Of a stretch of 64,000 nucleotides of DNA, positions 28,801 to 34,710 are shown one piece after another. This stretch comes from Polaribacter dokdonensis (lineage in GTDB: Bacteria; Bacteroidota; Bacteroidia; Flavobacteriales; Flavobacteriaceae). Numbering within the stretch: the first letter of the stretch is position 1; every line of letters starts with the position of its first letter. The position numbers were made by a program, and so were the translations under genes. The notes under the pieces are model-generated. The model saw nothing but the letters and a program-made list of their open reading frames with translations. It made no database searches and had not been told where the DNA came from. The stretch covers positions 516,001 through 580,000 of the forward strand of contig NZ_CP101505.1 in the NCBI RefSeq assembly GCF_024362345.1. The letters run 5' to 3'.

Positions 28801-28827
28801 TAACCTACAATAGGTAGTTTTTAACAT
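22894..28827 (-). CDS. Giant secreted FG-GAP / cadherin-like repeat protein with T9SS sorting domain
   Basis: This is a 1977-residue cell-surface protein. A signal peptide ends near residue 46 after a long N-region (IIVFIFLLICNFNVTAQ). Seven FG-GAP-like repeats (about 47-435; for example DGDLAIVGAFYE) form a probable beta-propeller. An HYR-like and a DUF5011-like domain follow (about 440-600), then twelve tandem cadherin/VCBS-like repeats (about 601-1890) with a recurring NDDFG and DTFTYTITDDSGD core. The last 85 residues carry the T9SS type A sorting signal (AYPNPSIGYVKTTV, FDVTGKVI, KKIVFKK). Such proteins are T9SS cargo adhesins; ligand unknown. Repeats show a higher-order pattern (see findings). 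Confidence 0.93.
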   Translation of the reverse strand: MLKTTYCRLFTCVNNLEKTYSKFLENKHYIIVFIFLLICNFNVTAQNWTEIVKATASDAATYDNYAFDVAIDGEYAIVGARSNDDNGSNSGSAYILKYNAGLNTWEEQVKLLANDAASSDYFGNSVAIDGDLAIVGAFYEVTNNQRNGAAYVFRKSGNTWNQEAKLLASDGAQYDYFGWDVAIDNNAVVVGAMYTDDNASSSGSAYVFNYNGSIWSQTQKIQPADPAQNKQFGRAVDISGSKILVGAYEDNNYAGAAYVFSKVANTWSQEAKLTASDANAYDYFSYQSIGIDGDYIVVGAFANDDANGVDTGSAYIFNNSNSGWVEQSKITALDAAQSDQFSISVDISGDLVIVGSRLDDDNGSNSGSAYIFERNGSNWTQQAKILPSDGAANDYFGWASAIDGNNVIIGAFANDDNGNDSGSAYIFNNGLSNNSDNTPPTVITQNLEISLDSNGSATITSSEVNNGSSDDVSTNLTFSLNKETFTCADLGSNTVTLTVTDEANNSATETATIIVVDEIVPTITLNGDETISVVNGTNFTDPGATGADNCSSTTIEITGTVDTNTSGSYTLIYKALDASNNESTTVSRTVIVNGLPTAIDDTINVNQDSSSNSLNILVNDSFGADGAANFTIGSSTSTENGTVVLNDNGTVDVTDDFIEFTPRPNYNGTDSFTYTLEDSNGDTATATVNIIVRPIIPVPTDDVATVDKNSTDNSIAVLANDDFGGNEANVEHPFTFLNGSLTSASNNGALLTISNNGTENNLLDDVILYTPAADFIGEDTFTYILTDSDGDATSALVTVTVVEGNNGNTNPTAINDAITVYSGSLSNEINVLANDSEGLDGLIDGGLTMTNGTLSSATSNGGIIFVDNKSTNETSDDIINYVPQTDFVGEDTFQYTITDINGDASTATVTITVEVEIFDVPTTEDDTVILEQDSANNIIDVLVNDAFGSQGRAQNNSFAINLPTITNGASITIVDDKIVYTPATGFSGTDSFDYTITDDAAQTSQATVTITVTAAEFVNDVPVATNDAITITQNSVRAVIDILPNDTFGNEGPITSHDPVTTDKGWMMQTTSIGALFCINKNDDNSPYGDYYITYTPPTNFIGVDTFSYVITDANGDASTATVTVTVVEDETLLALIDDNIEVDENSVDNEISIFDNDIIGSRVLLRRLIIDNLTTSQGGTLVVKNNFSRDPLDYTVEYTPAENFSGLDTFEYSLQDASGVSDPATVTITVIAGEVVNGTPTASNDVVSVFTDSTNNQIDVLDNDTPGLDGYIDGGLTMKNGTLNSATINGATISIDNQNTADTSDDIFIYTPATGFEGTDSFQYVITDKSGDASIGEVTVTVARVEDVPFAVDDTITIDQDTTQNIDVLSNDSFGTDGAAQNEALTVPANSDLGGLLSVANNLVVYTPASGFVGVDSFTYTITDDSGDTATADVTITITEIATNNGIPTAVEDAITVNQNSLENTIDVLVNDDYGTDGPNDTHPLTFANGSMVNASAKGGILTIGDNGTPNDLSDDVILYSPNVDFSGEDTFDYRITDASGDAAIGTVTITVTGSASVAVPTANDDVVNVNANLTATEINVLINDDFGLDGAIDNGLTMTNGTLFSATTNGALINVDNKGTEDTSDDVIVYQPAANFEGIDTFSYSITDKTGDASTATVTVTVAIPSNVPNAVDDTVTVDQDSSSSIDVLANDTYGDDGAAQNDALTVGANSDFGGTLSVDNNQVLYSPAANFVGEDTFTYTITDDSGDTSSAQVTITVEAIVLQNSTPTAVDDAVTVNRSEANPDQIVYIDVTANDDFGTDGQNANHPLVLINGKTDTASDNGMRIKIDDNGTENDPSDDRIAYYSTNDANITSDTFVYTITDKNGDASTATVTVTLSAVASKTETASNLFDNSFTAYPNPSIGYVKTTVKSETATIATVYLFDVTGKVILNKSVELNVGVNELEFNFNVKNSVMFLKIISPNANFGTKKIVFKK
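23170..27055 (-). repeat. Twelve tandem cadherin/VCBS-like repeats within the giant secreted gene
   Basis: Each unit is about 95-115 residues and opens with TAVDDAVTV-like sequence, then NDxFG, and closes with DTFTYxITDxxGDxSTATVTVTV. By internal loop sequence they fall into three classes: HPL loops (units 2, 5, 9, 12), IDGGLTM loops (3, 7, 10) and AAQN loops (4, 8, 11). Units 1 and 6 do not fit. Order: 1, H I A, H X I A, H I A, H. Confidence 0.85.
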
Positions 28828-29316
28828 CTTAAAGAGGATTTAATGTTAGTTAAAGTCTGGTTAGTAAGTAATTATGATTTATTAAGAATCTTCAGTTTTG
28901 ATTCTTGATTATTGAATATACAGGTTCGTATAAACAACTTTTTAATAGTAGTTTTCATTTTAGAGGTATTAAGGGGTTAAAAATAGTTCGCTTTTAAAAA
29001 TGTTAGTTTTAATAGCTAGAATAAAATTGCTTAAATTCTTGATTGCTAAGTTATAACGAAATTGGTAATTTAAGGTATCATTTATAATACATTTTACAAA
29101 AACATTAACAACCTACTGTTATTCAATGGGTTAAAAGTGTTTTTACTAAACTGTTTTTATACTATTTATCAAAAAACAGTGCTTTTTACTCTAAAAAATG
29201 CTAAACATTTTTTGAAAAAAAGATCAAATTATTTCTAATTTTATAATTATTATCAAAAATATGAAGTTTTAGTATCCTTTTTAATTGTATTTAAAATAAC
29301 TCCTTATTTTTACTTT
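28828..29316. other. Divergent intergenic region between the giant protein gene and tsaE
   Basis: These 489 bases are AT-rich and hold no convincing open reading frame or RNA gene. A short inverted repeat, AAGAATC at 28884-28890 with GATTCTT at 28900-28906, lies about 60-80 bases upstream of the minus-strand start and could mark a regulatory site or a leader hairpin. The tsaE promoter is at the right end. The rest shows nothing I recognise. Confidence 0.6.
29285..29312 (+). promoter_or_regulatory. tsaE promoter, almost touching the start codon
   Basis: TTG (29285-29287) and TATTTTTA (29305-29312, one mismatch to TAnnTTTG) are 17 bases apart. The ATG begins at 29317, 5 bases after the -7 box ends, so the transcript would have almost no leader. 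Confidence 0.5.
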
Positions 29317-29721
29317 ATGAATAAAACATATGCCCTAAAAGATTTATCTGCTGTAGCTAAATCTATTATTAAAACTGTACAACATAAAGTACTTCTTTTT
29401 AAAGGTGAAATGGGTGTTGGTAAAACAACATTAATTAAAGAATTATGCAAAGAATTAGGAAGTAAGGATAACATCTCCTCTCCTACTTTTTCTTTAGTTA
29501 ATGAATACAATGCTAAAGATGAAATTATATATCATTTTGATTTTTACAGAATTGAAGATGAAGAAGAGGCTCTAGATATTGGATTAGAAGATTATTTATA
29601 TAGCAATAATTGGTGTTTTATAGAATGGCCACAAAATATCGAAAATTTATTACCTTTAGATGCTGTAGAAATTCATCTTTCTATTTTAGAAGATGGTAGT
29701 CGCAAAATTCAACTAAACTAA
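29317..29721 (+). CDS. tsaE: tRNA threonylcarbamoyladenosine biosynthesis ATPase
   Basis: TsaE is the small P-loop ATPase that helps TsaB-TsaD make t6A37 on ANN-decoding tRNAs. The 134-residue protein has Walker A GEMGVGKTT (about residues 33-41), followed by KDNISSPTFSLVNEY and DFYRIEDEEEALDIG, and ends FIEWPQNIENLLP. The length and motif order are standard. It leads into the alanine dehydrogenase gene, 10 bp downstream on the same strand, so the two are probably one operon. The promoter is set unusually close to the start codon. Confidence 0.95.
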   Translation: MNKTYALKDLSAVAKSIIKTVQHKVLLFKGEMGVGKTTLIKELCKELGSKDNISSPTFSLVNEYNAKDEIIYHFDFYRIEDEEEALDIGLEDYLYSNNWCFIEWPQNIENLLPLDAVEIHLSILEDGSRKIQLN

Positions 29722-29731
29722 AAACCTATCT

Positions 29732-30928
29732 ATGAGTCAGTTTTCTCCTTTTAGCAAAGAAGAATTATTACCACAAACAGAAATGTTGGAAATAAAGAAA
29801 AAGAAAGGAGAACTTTTTATTGGTTTACCTAAAGAGTCTCATTTAGGTGAAAAACGAGTATGTTTAACTCCAGATGCTGTAACAGCATTAACTGCAAATG
29901 GCCATAGAATTGTTATAGAGACTGGTGCTGGAGATGGAGCAAATTTTACAGACAAAGAATATTCTGAGGCTGGAGCTAAAATTTCTTATGACACAGAAGA
30001 AGCATTTAAGTGTAATATAATTTTAAAAGTTGCACCTCCAACAGAAGAAGAAATTGAATATATAAATCCGCAAGCAATTTTAATATCTTCTCTTCAACTC
30101 AAAACTCAATCTAAAAAATATTTTGAATGTTTAGCAAAAAAGAGAATTACTGCTGTTGCTTTTGATTATATTAAAGATGAACACAATACGTTTCCTGTAG
30201 TTAAATCATTAAGTGAAATTGCAGGAACTGCTTCTGTACTAATAGCTGGTGAATTAATGAGTGGTGTAAATAAAGGAAATGGTTTATTGTTTGGAAATAT
30301 AGGTGGAGTACCACCAACCAGTGTAGTAATTTTTGGAGCAGGTACAGTAGGTGAATATGCTGCAAGAACAGCATTAGGTTTAGGTGCTAGAGTTAAAGTG
30401 TTTGATAACTCTATTTCTAAATTAAGAAAATTACAACATTGCTTATCTGCACCTATTTATACATCGACTTTACAACCAAAATCAGTATCTAAAGCTTTAA
30501 TGAGATGTGATGTTGCTATTGGTGCAATTAGAGGTAAAAATAGATCCCCAATTTGCGCTACAGAAACTATGATAGAAACCATGAAAGAAGGTGCTATTAT
30601 TGTAGACGTAAGCATTGATAGAGGTGGCTGTTTCGAAACTTCAAGTGTTACCTCACACAACAAGCCTACCTTTGTAAAACATGGTGTAATTCATTATTGT
30701 GTACCAAATATTCCTGCAAGATATTCTAGAACAGCTTCTGTATCAATTAGTAATATTTTCACTCCATATTTATTAAATATTGCAGAAGAAGGTGGTTTTG
30801 AAAATGCAGCAAGATTTGATAAAAGTTTAAGAAATGGTATGTATTTTTATCATGGAATTTTAACAAACAGAACTGTTGCAGAATGGTTTGATTTACCATT
30901 TAGAGACATCAATTTATTAATTTTGTAA
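29732..30928 (+). CDS. ald: Alanine dehydrogenase, long form
   Basis: This 398-residue enzyme resembles alanine dehydrogenase, which interconverts alanine and pyruvate with NAD. It has GLPKESHLGEKRVCLTPDAV near the N-terminus, the Rossmann motif VIFGAGTVGEYAARTALGLGA, and VDVSIDRGGCFETS. It carries an N-terminal extension of about 30 residues (FSPFSKEELLPQTEML) missing from the second copy at 40463-41545. The two paralogues are clearly different. Which one is the catabolic alanine dehydrogenase is uncertain. It forms a unit with tsaE. Confidence 0.88.
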   Translation: MSQFSPFSKEELLPQTEMLEIKKKKGELFIGLPKESHLGEKRVCLTPDAVTALTANGHRIVIETGAGDGANFTDKEYSEAGAKISYDTEEAFKCNIILKVAPPTEEEIEYINPQAILISSLQLKTQSKKYFECLAKKRITAVAFDYIKDEHNTFPVVKSLSEIAGTASVLIAGELMSGVNKGNGLLFGNIGGVPPTSVVIFGAGTVGEYAARTALGLGARVKVFDNSISKLRKLQHCLSAPIYTSTLQPKSVSKALMRCDVAIGAIRGKNRSPICATETMIETMKEGAIIVDVSIDRGGCFETSSVTSHNKPTFVKHGVIHYCVPNIPARYSRTASVSISNIFTPYLLNIAEEGGFENAARFDKSLRNGMYFYHGILTNRTVAEWFDLPFRDINLLIL

Positions 30929-30975
30929 TTCTTATCTAAACTTAAAATCTTAAATTTGCTATTCAAAATTTATTG

Positions 30976-31344
30976 ATGTTACTAAAACGTATTGGATATT
31001 TTTTAATTGGTGCAACTATTAGTTCTATTGGAGTGTATTTTTTCTGGCAAAAGAAGAATGCAACTTTCGATTATGGAATGGATGCTAGAACTCTTAAAAC
31101 AATTAGAATTAGAGATCGTATGTATTCTAATGAGGCTAAAAAAGTGATGCAAAAATCAGAAATAGATACTGTAAAGATTGATAAAATCTTAAATTTTGGT
31201 GATGTAGATTTTGGTAAAAGCAATCCAAGACAAAAACCTTGTGCTGAGTATTATGTTACTGGTAAAAAAGAGCTAAAGAATGTGAGTTTGTATATTTCTA
31301 GATGTGACTCTATTGCTACCATTCAAAAAATTATGATTCAGTAA
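30976..31344 (+). CDS. DUF4258-type membrane-anchored protein
   Basis: A small protein of 122 residues. I use the ATG at 30976; an in-frame TTG directly before it is possible. An N-terminal membrane helix (about residues 5-22, GYFLIGATISSIGVYFFW) anchors a soluble domain of about 95 residues containing FDYGMDARTLKTIRIR and KIDKILNFGDVDFGKSNPRQKPCAEYYV, which resembles DUF4258. The function is unknown. It follows the long Ald by 47 bp and its stop abuts the convergent DUF1801 gene with no gap. Confidence 0.72.
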   Translation: MLLKRIGYFLIGATISSIGVYFFWQKKNATFDYGMDARTLKTIRIRDRMYSNEAKKVMQKSEIDTVKIDKILNFGDVDFGKSNPRQKPCAEYYVTGKKELKNVSLYISRCDSIATIQKIMIQ

Positions 31345-31932
31345 CTATTTATACTTATCATTCAAGCCTTTACCAGCAATTATTAATGGGGTTATTTTTA
31401 TAATTCTAGAAATCTTAGTGTTTTCTCTTTTGGCAGTAAATACAAACTCTGCATACTCTCTTTGCTTAGCCAAGGTTAGTTTATAAAAAGCATCTTCTAA
31501 AATTTTATTTTCATCAAAGGATTTTTGTAGTTCAGCAGATATTATAACTGGTTTTGTATTTCTGGTCGGCTTAATTGCCTTACCAGCTGTACAATTTTCT
31601 ATTGCTTCTAAGACATATTCACGAACTAAATTTTTATCTATTTCTGTGATTGAGGAAAATCGCATTTGTCTTAGACCCTTTGTTTTATCTTTTTGAGCAT
31701 TAATAAGCAAATTAGCTTCGTCTTTTAAAAATACACCTTGATGAAACCATAAACCTACATAACTCTTAAATGAAGACATTCCCAAAATGTTTTTTCCATT
31801 ATAAATATAGGCTGGTATTCCCCATTTTATATCCTCTTTTAAAGGTAAATTAACTAAAATAGAACGCAATAAAAGCAATTCTTCTTTGTAATTAACTTGC
31901 TTATCAATGTAATCAGTTATTTGTTTATTCAT
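31345..31932 (-). CDS. DUF1801 / YdeI-like protein
   Basis: This 195-residue protein has the DUF1801 pattern (about residues 10-115): EDIKWGIPAYIYNGKNILGMSSFKSY, VGLWFHQG and KGLRQMRFSS. The C-terminal part (about 135-195), EDAFYKLTLAKQREYAEFVFTAKRENTKISRI, resembles the YdeI/OmpD-associated domain. Both belong to widespread families of unknown biochemical role. Its start overlaps the end of the trmH gene by 8 bp, so the two are translationally coupled, and its 3' end meets the DUF4258 gene with no gap. Confidence 0.82.
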   Translation of the reverse strand: MNKQITDYIDKQVNYKEELLLLRSILVNLPLKEDIKWGIPAYIYNGKNILGMSSFKSYVGLWFHQGVFLKDEANLLINAQKDKTKGLRQMRFSSITEIDKNLVREYVLEAIENCTAGKAIKPTRNTKPVIISAELQKSFDENKILEDAFYKLTLAKQREYAEFVFTAKRENTKISRIIKITPLIIAGKGLNDKYK

Positions 31933-32602
31933 TTTTTAAATTTAAGTGATAACGTTCTTCTATTTTATCTACATTTTTGATGGTTTCTTTAATCCATTGT
32001 AAATAGAGCATTTCTTTTTCTTGAGAAGACAACTGCCATTTTATATTCGATCTTTTAAGTCTAGTTGTTACATCTTGTAAAATAATAGCAGCAGCCACAG
32101 ATATATTAAAACTTTCTGTAAAACCTACCATTGGTATTTTTAAAAAGCTATCTGAATTTTCTTTTACTGTATCAGAAATCCCTGTGGCTTCAGCTCCAAA
32201 AACAAAAGCAGTTTTCTTATCAATTTTAAAATCTTGAAGTAAACTAGCATCTGCATGTGGTGACGTTGCTATAATTTGGTAACCTTCTTTTTTAAGTTGA
32301 TTTAAACAGGTTGTAGTGTTATCTCCATCTGTTTTATATCTTTTTGTGGTAATCCATTTTTGAGCCCCCTTTGTTACATATTTAGATACTCTATTGATGT
32401 ATCTGTTTTCTATGACATGCAAATCTTGAACCCCAAATATATCGCAAGTTCTAACTACTGCACTAGCATTATGAGGTTGGTAAATATCCTCTAAAACAAC
32501 TGTAAAATGTTTGGTTCTTTCATCTAAAACTTTATGAAAAGTTGATTTTCTTTTGTCTGTTAAAAATCCTTCTAAATACGCTAACAACTTTTTATCTGTC
32601 AT
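31925..32602 (-). CDS. trmH: TrmH-family tRNA 2'-O-methyltransferase
   Basis: This SpoU-family enzyme probably makes 2'-O-methylguanosine at tRNA position 18. The N-terminal RKSTFHKVLDERTKHFTVVLEDIYQPHNASAVVRTCDIFG is TrmH-like. The SAM-binding trefoil knot lies near the C-terminus (FGAEATGIS, VGFTESFNISVAAAIIL). I chose the ATG at 32602 (225 residues); an ATG four codons upstream falls inside a probable -7 promoter box. The next gene, DUF1801, overlaps by 8 bp. Confidence 0.86.
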   Translation of the reverse strand: MTDKKLLAYLEGFLTDKRKSTFHKVLDERTKHFTVVLEDIYQPHNASAVVRTCDIFGVQDLHVIENRYINRVSKYVTKGAQKWITTKRYKTDGDNTTTCLNQLKKEGYQIIATSPHADASLLQDFKIDKKTAFVFGAEATGISDTVKENSDSFLKIPMVGFTESFNISVAAAIILQDVTTRLKRSNIKWQLSSQEKEMLYLQWIKETIKNVDKIEERYHLNLKNE

Positions 32603-32607
32603 AAATA

Positions 32608-32615
32608 CAAACATA
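32608..32615 (-). promoter_or_regulatory. -7 promoter element (TATGTTTG) of trmH
   Basis: An exact TAnnTTTG match on the minus strand, ending 5 bases before the ATG at 32602. It overlaps the alternative ATG at 32614, which argues for the inner start and for a nearly leaderless message. Confidence 0.5.
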
Positions 32616-32627
32616 TCATTTTATTAT

Positions 32628-32635
32628 TATTTTTA
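32628..32635 (+). promoter_or_regulatory. -7-like element (TATTTTTA) of the sirtuin gene
   Basis: One mismatch to TAnnTTTG, ending 5 bases before the sirtuin ATG at 32641. No clear TTG element was found upstream. Divergent with the trmH box 13 bases away. Confidence 0.35.
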
Positions 32636-32640
32636 CTAAT

Positions 32641-33324
32641 ATGAAGAACTTAGTAGTACTTACAGGCGCAGGTATTTCTGCAGAAAGTGGAATTAAAACG
32701 TTTAGAGATGCAGATGGTTTATGGGAAGGTCATGATGTTATGCAGGTTGCTTCTCCAAAAGGTTATCTAAATAATCCTGAATTAGTATTAGATTTTTATA
32801 ATCAAAGAAGAAGACAACTTTTAACTGTTAAACCCAATAAAGCTCATTATAACCTAAAAGAACTAGAAACTAATTATAACGTTCAAATAATTACCCAAAA
32901 CGTAGATGACCTACATGAAAGAGCTGGTAGTACTAATATTGTTCATTTACATGGTGAATTACTTAAAGTTAGAAGTACTGAAAATGAAAACGATGTTATA
33001 AAATGGAGGAAAGATTTGAATCTTGGTGATGTCTGCAAATTAGGAAGCCAATTAAGACCTCATATAGTTTGGTTTGGAGAAATGGTGCCAATGTTAGAAA
33101 TGGCAATAGAAATTACTAAAAAAGCAGATATACTAGTAATTATAGGTACATCCTTGCAAGTTTATCCTGCTGCTAGTTTAATTGAGTTTGTGAAAAGGAA
33201 TGTGCCTATTTATTTCATAGATTTAAACCCAAATATTAATGAAGGTGCTTATAAAAATCTTCGAATTATAAAAGAGAATGCAACTAATGGAACAGATAAG
33301 TTGTTAAATTTACTTATACAGTAA
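32641..33324 (+). CDS. NAD-dependent deacylase (sirtuin, class III-like)
   Basis: This 227-residue sirtuin removes acyl groups from lysines with NAD as cosubstrate. It has GAGISAESGIKTFRDADGLW, QNVDDLHERAG and the catalytic His in HLHGEL. FYNQRR keeps the Tyr-x-x-Arg pair of class III enzymes that prefer acidic acyl groups such as succinyl. The zinc site looks degraded: only one Cys (VCKLGSQLRPHIVWFGE) remains where E. coli CobB has four. The 3' end overlaps the small minus-strand gene by 11 bp. Its targets are unknown. Confidence 0.9.
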   Translation: MKNLVVLTGAGISAESGIKTFRDADGLWEGHDVMQVASPKGYLNNPELVLDFYNQRRRQLLTVKPNKAHYNLKELETNYNVQIITQNVDDLHERAGSTNIVHLHGELLKVRSTENENDVIKWRKDLNLGDVCKLGSQLRPHIVWFGEMVPMLEMAIEITKKADILVIIGTSLQVYPAASLIEFVKRNVPIYFIDLNPNINEGAYKNLRIIKENATNGTDKLLNLLIQ

Positions 33325-33562
33325 GAGGTTTTACTAAACTTTTTCTTCCAATTTCTGCAAAACACATTAATTCAGCAACGTAAATTACCTTTATAAACGC
33401 ACTACCTAAACTCATTTTAGAACTTTCTTCTAAAGTAATTTCGGTACTAGTTTTTGCAGAAGATTTTGCTTGTTCAATTTGGCGTTCACTAAGATCGCCA
33501 TAAGAATTGATGTTTAAAGCTGTAAGAATTAACGATACTATAATTATTAGGGATTTTTTCAT
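33314..33562 (-). CDS. Small exported or membrane protein of unknown function
   Basis: This 82-residue protein has an N-terminal hydrophobic signal (KKSLIIIVSLILTALNINSYG), a short charged middle (SERQIEQAKSSAKTSTEITLEESSKM) and a second hydrophobic stretch near residues 51-70 (LGSAFIKVIYVAELMCFAEIG). I recognise no family. Its promoter region, 33563-33651, shares a long bipartite element with the promoter of the lone response regulator gene at 37548. It lies just downstream of the LytTR regulator and may be its target. The 3' end overlaps the sirtuin gene by 11 bp. It could be an uncertain gene call, but signal peptide and promoter support it. Confidence 0.6.
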   Translation of the reverse strand: MKKSLIIIVSLILTALNINSYGDLSERQIEQAKSSAKTSTEITLEESSKMSLGSAFIKVIYVAELMCFAEIGRKSLVKPLTV

Positions 33563-33600
33563 GATATCTTATTTATATCATAAAAATAGCTCCAATTTAA

Positions 33601-33651
33601 GTGTTAAAACTTTTTATTCGCCTTTATCAGGTTAACTGTCGACGAATGAAA
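33601..33651 (-). promoter_or_regulatory. Shared bipartite regulatory element, copy 1
   Basis: Plus-strand reading: GTGTTAAAA (33601-33609), ATTCG (33616-33620), then TAACTGTCGACGAATGAAA (33633-33651). ATTCG and CGAAT form an inverted repeat with starts 27 bases apart, and GTCGAC is a palindrome. It lies 39-89 bases upstream of the small exported protein gene on the minus strand. A second copy, with identical ATTCG-to-CGAAT spacing and one mismatch in the 19-base block, lies at 37618-37672. Confidence 0.7.
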
Positions 33652-33671
33652 CTTTACTGAGGTTTAGAAAA

Positions 33672-34382
33672 TTATAATAAATCTAAACGTTTCATTAATT
33701 CTGGTCTATTAGACCTGCTTACAGGAATTACATCCTTTTTAATTAACACACTATTATCCTCTATATCTATAATGTGTTTAACATTTATGATATAAGATCT
33801 GTGTACTTTTAAAAATAATGAATCTGGTAGCTTCTCTTCTATTTTTTTAAGTGTAGAATGAACTATGTAGTTTTTTTCCTCAGTTTTAATATTGATATAA
33901 TCACCTTTTGCTTCAATTAAATAAATACTAGGCAAATCGATTTTAATTAATCTTCTATCAATATTTACATAAAAATCATTTTTTATGCTAGCAGCTGCTG
34001 CAGTACTTTCTTTCTCTCTTTTAGGTGCTGCTAAAGCTTTTTGTGCTTTTTGAATTGCTTTCTTAAATCGAGGTAATTCTATTGGTTTTAAAAGATAATC
34101 TACAATAAAATCATATTCGAATGCTGCTAATGCAAACTTAGAATCTGTAGTTGTAAAAATTACTTTTGGTGGATCTTTTAAAGTCTTAATAAAATCTAAA
34201 CCACTAAAATTAGGCATATGAATATCAAGAAAAATTAAGTCTACCTTATTTTCATTTAAATATTTTATAGCCTCAATTGCATCTGAGAATTCTTCTACTA
34301 GGTTTACATTTTTAATTTCGTCACACAGCGTTTTAACAATTACGCGTGCCATTTTTTCATCATCTATAACTATACAATTCAT
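33672..34382 (-). CDS. LytTR-family response regulator
   Basis: This 236-residue response regulator has a receiver domain (about residues 1-115) with acid pocket DDE at 7-9, phospho-Asp53 in FLDIHMPNF and the Lys in LLKPIELP. A C-terminal LytTR DNA-binding domain (about 135-236) has FYVNIDRRLIKID, EAKGDYINIKTEE and HRSYIINVKHI. It follows the Hpt gene by 2 bp in the operon FIST-kinase-Hpt-LytTR. LytTR regulators usually bind paired repeat sites upstream of few target promoters; two candidate sites lie in this region. Confidence 0.92.
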   Translation of the reverse strand: MNCIVIDDEKMARVIVKTLCDEIKNVNLVEEFSDAIEAIKYLNENKVDLIFLDIHMPNFSGLDFIKTLKDPPKVIFTTTDSKFALAAFEYDFIVDYLLKPIELPRFKKAIQKAQKALAAPKREKESTAAAASIKNDFYVNIDRRLIKIDLPSIYLIEAKGDYINIKTEEKNYIVHSTLKKIEEKLPDSLFLKVHRSYIINVKHIIDIEDNSVLIKKDVIPVSRSNRPELMKRLDLL

Positions 34383-34384
34383 CT

Positions 34385-34708
34385 CTAAATAGTTTTTAAA
34401 TATTTAGTAATTGCTGCAAGCGTATTTTCAAACTCTTCTTGTAAACCTTGGTTAGATTGATTGTTTCTAAGTTCTTCTTCTAATATCACAGCACTATTAT
34501 AACTCTTTTCTAAGCCCAAAATACTAAATTTATGTTTAATGCGATGAACGTTACTCGCTATATTTTCTAAATTATTTGTTTTTAAGCATTCAAAATATTC
34601 TTCTTTCTCATCAGGAAACTCATCTTTAATAACTTGTATTAAAGTTTGTCTTATAGAATCATCTCCTCTAGCCAATTGCTCTATGTAATTTAAATTGGGT
34701 TGTATCAT
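34385..34708 (-). CDS. Hpt (histidine phosphotransfer) domain protein
   Basis: This 107-residue stand-alone Hpt protein is a small helical bundle that passes phosphate between receiver domains. The phospho-accepting His is probably His55 in NVHRIKHKFSILGLE, with Lys58 and a Gly-Leu step following, as in known Hpt proteins. It lies between the kinase gene (2 bp gap) and the LytTR regulator gene (2 bp gap). Its presence makes the locus a phosphorelay rather than a simple two-component pair. The receiver that would feed it is not in the kinase itself, so the lone receiver gene at 37135 is a candidate partner. Confidence 0.86.
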   Translation of the reverse strand: MIQPNLNYIEQLARGDDSIRQTLIQVIKDEFPDEKEEYFECLKTNNLENIASNVHRIKHKFSILGLEKSYNSAVILEEELRNNQSNQGLQEEFENTLAAITKYLKTI

Positions 34709-34710
34709 AG

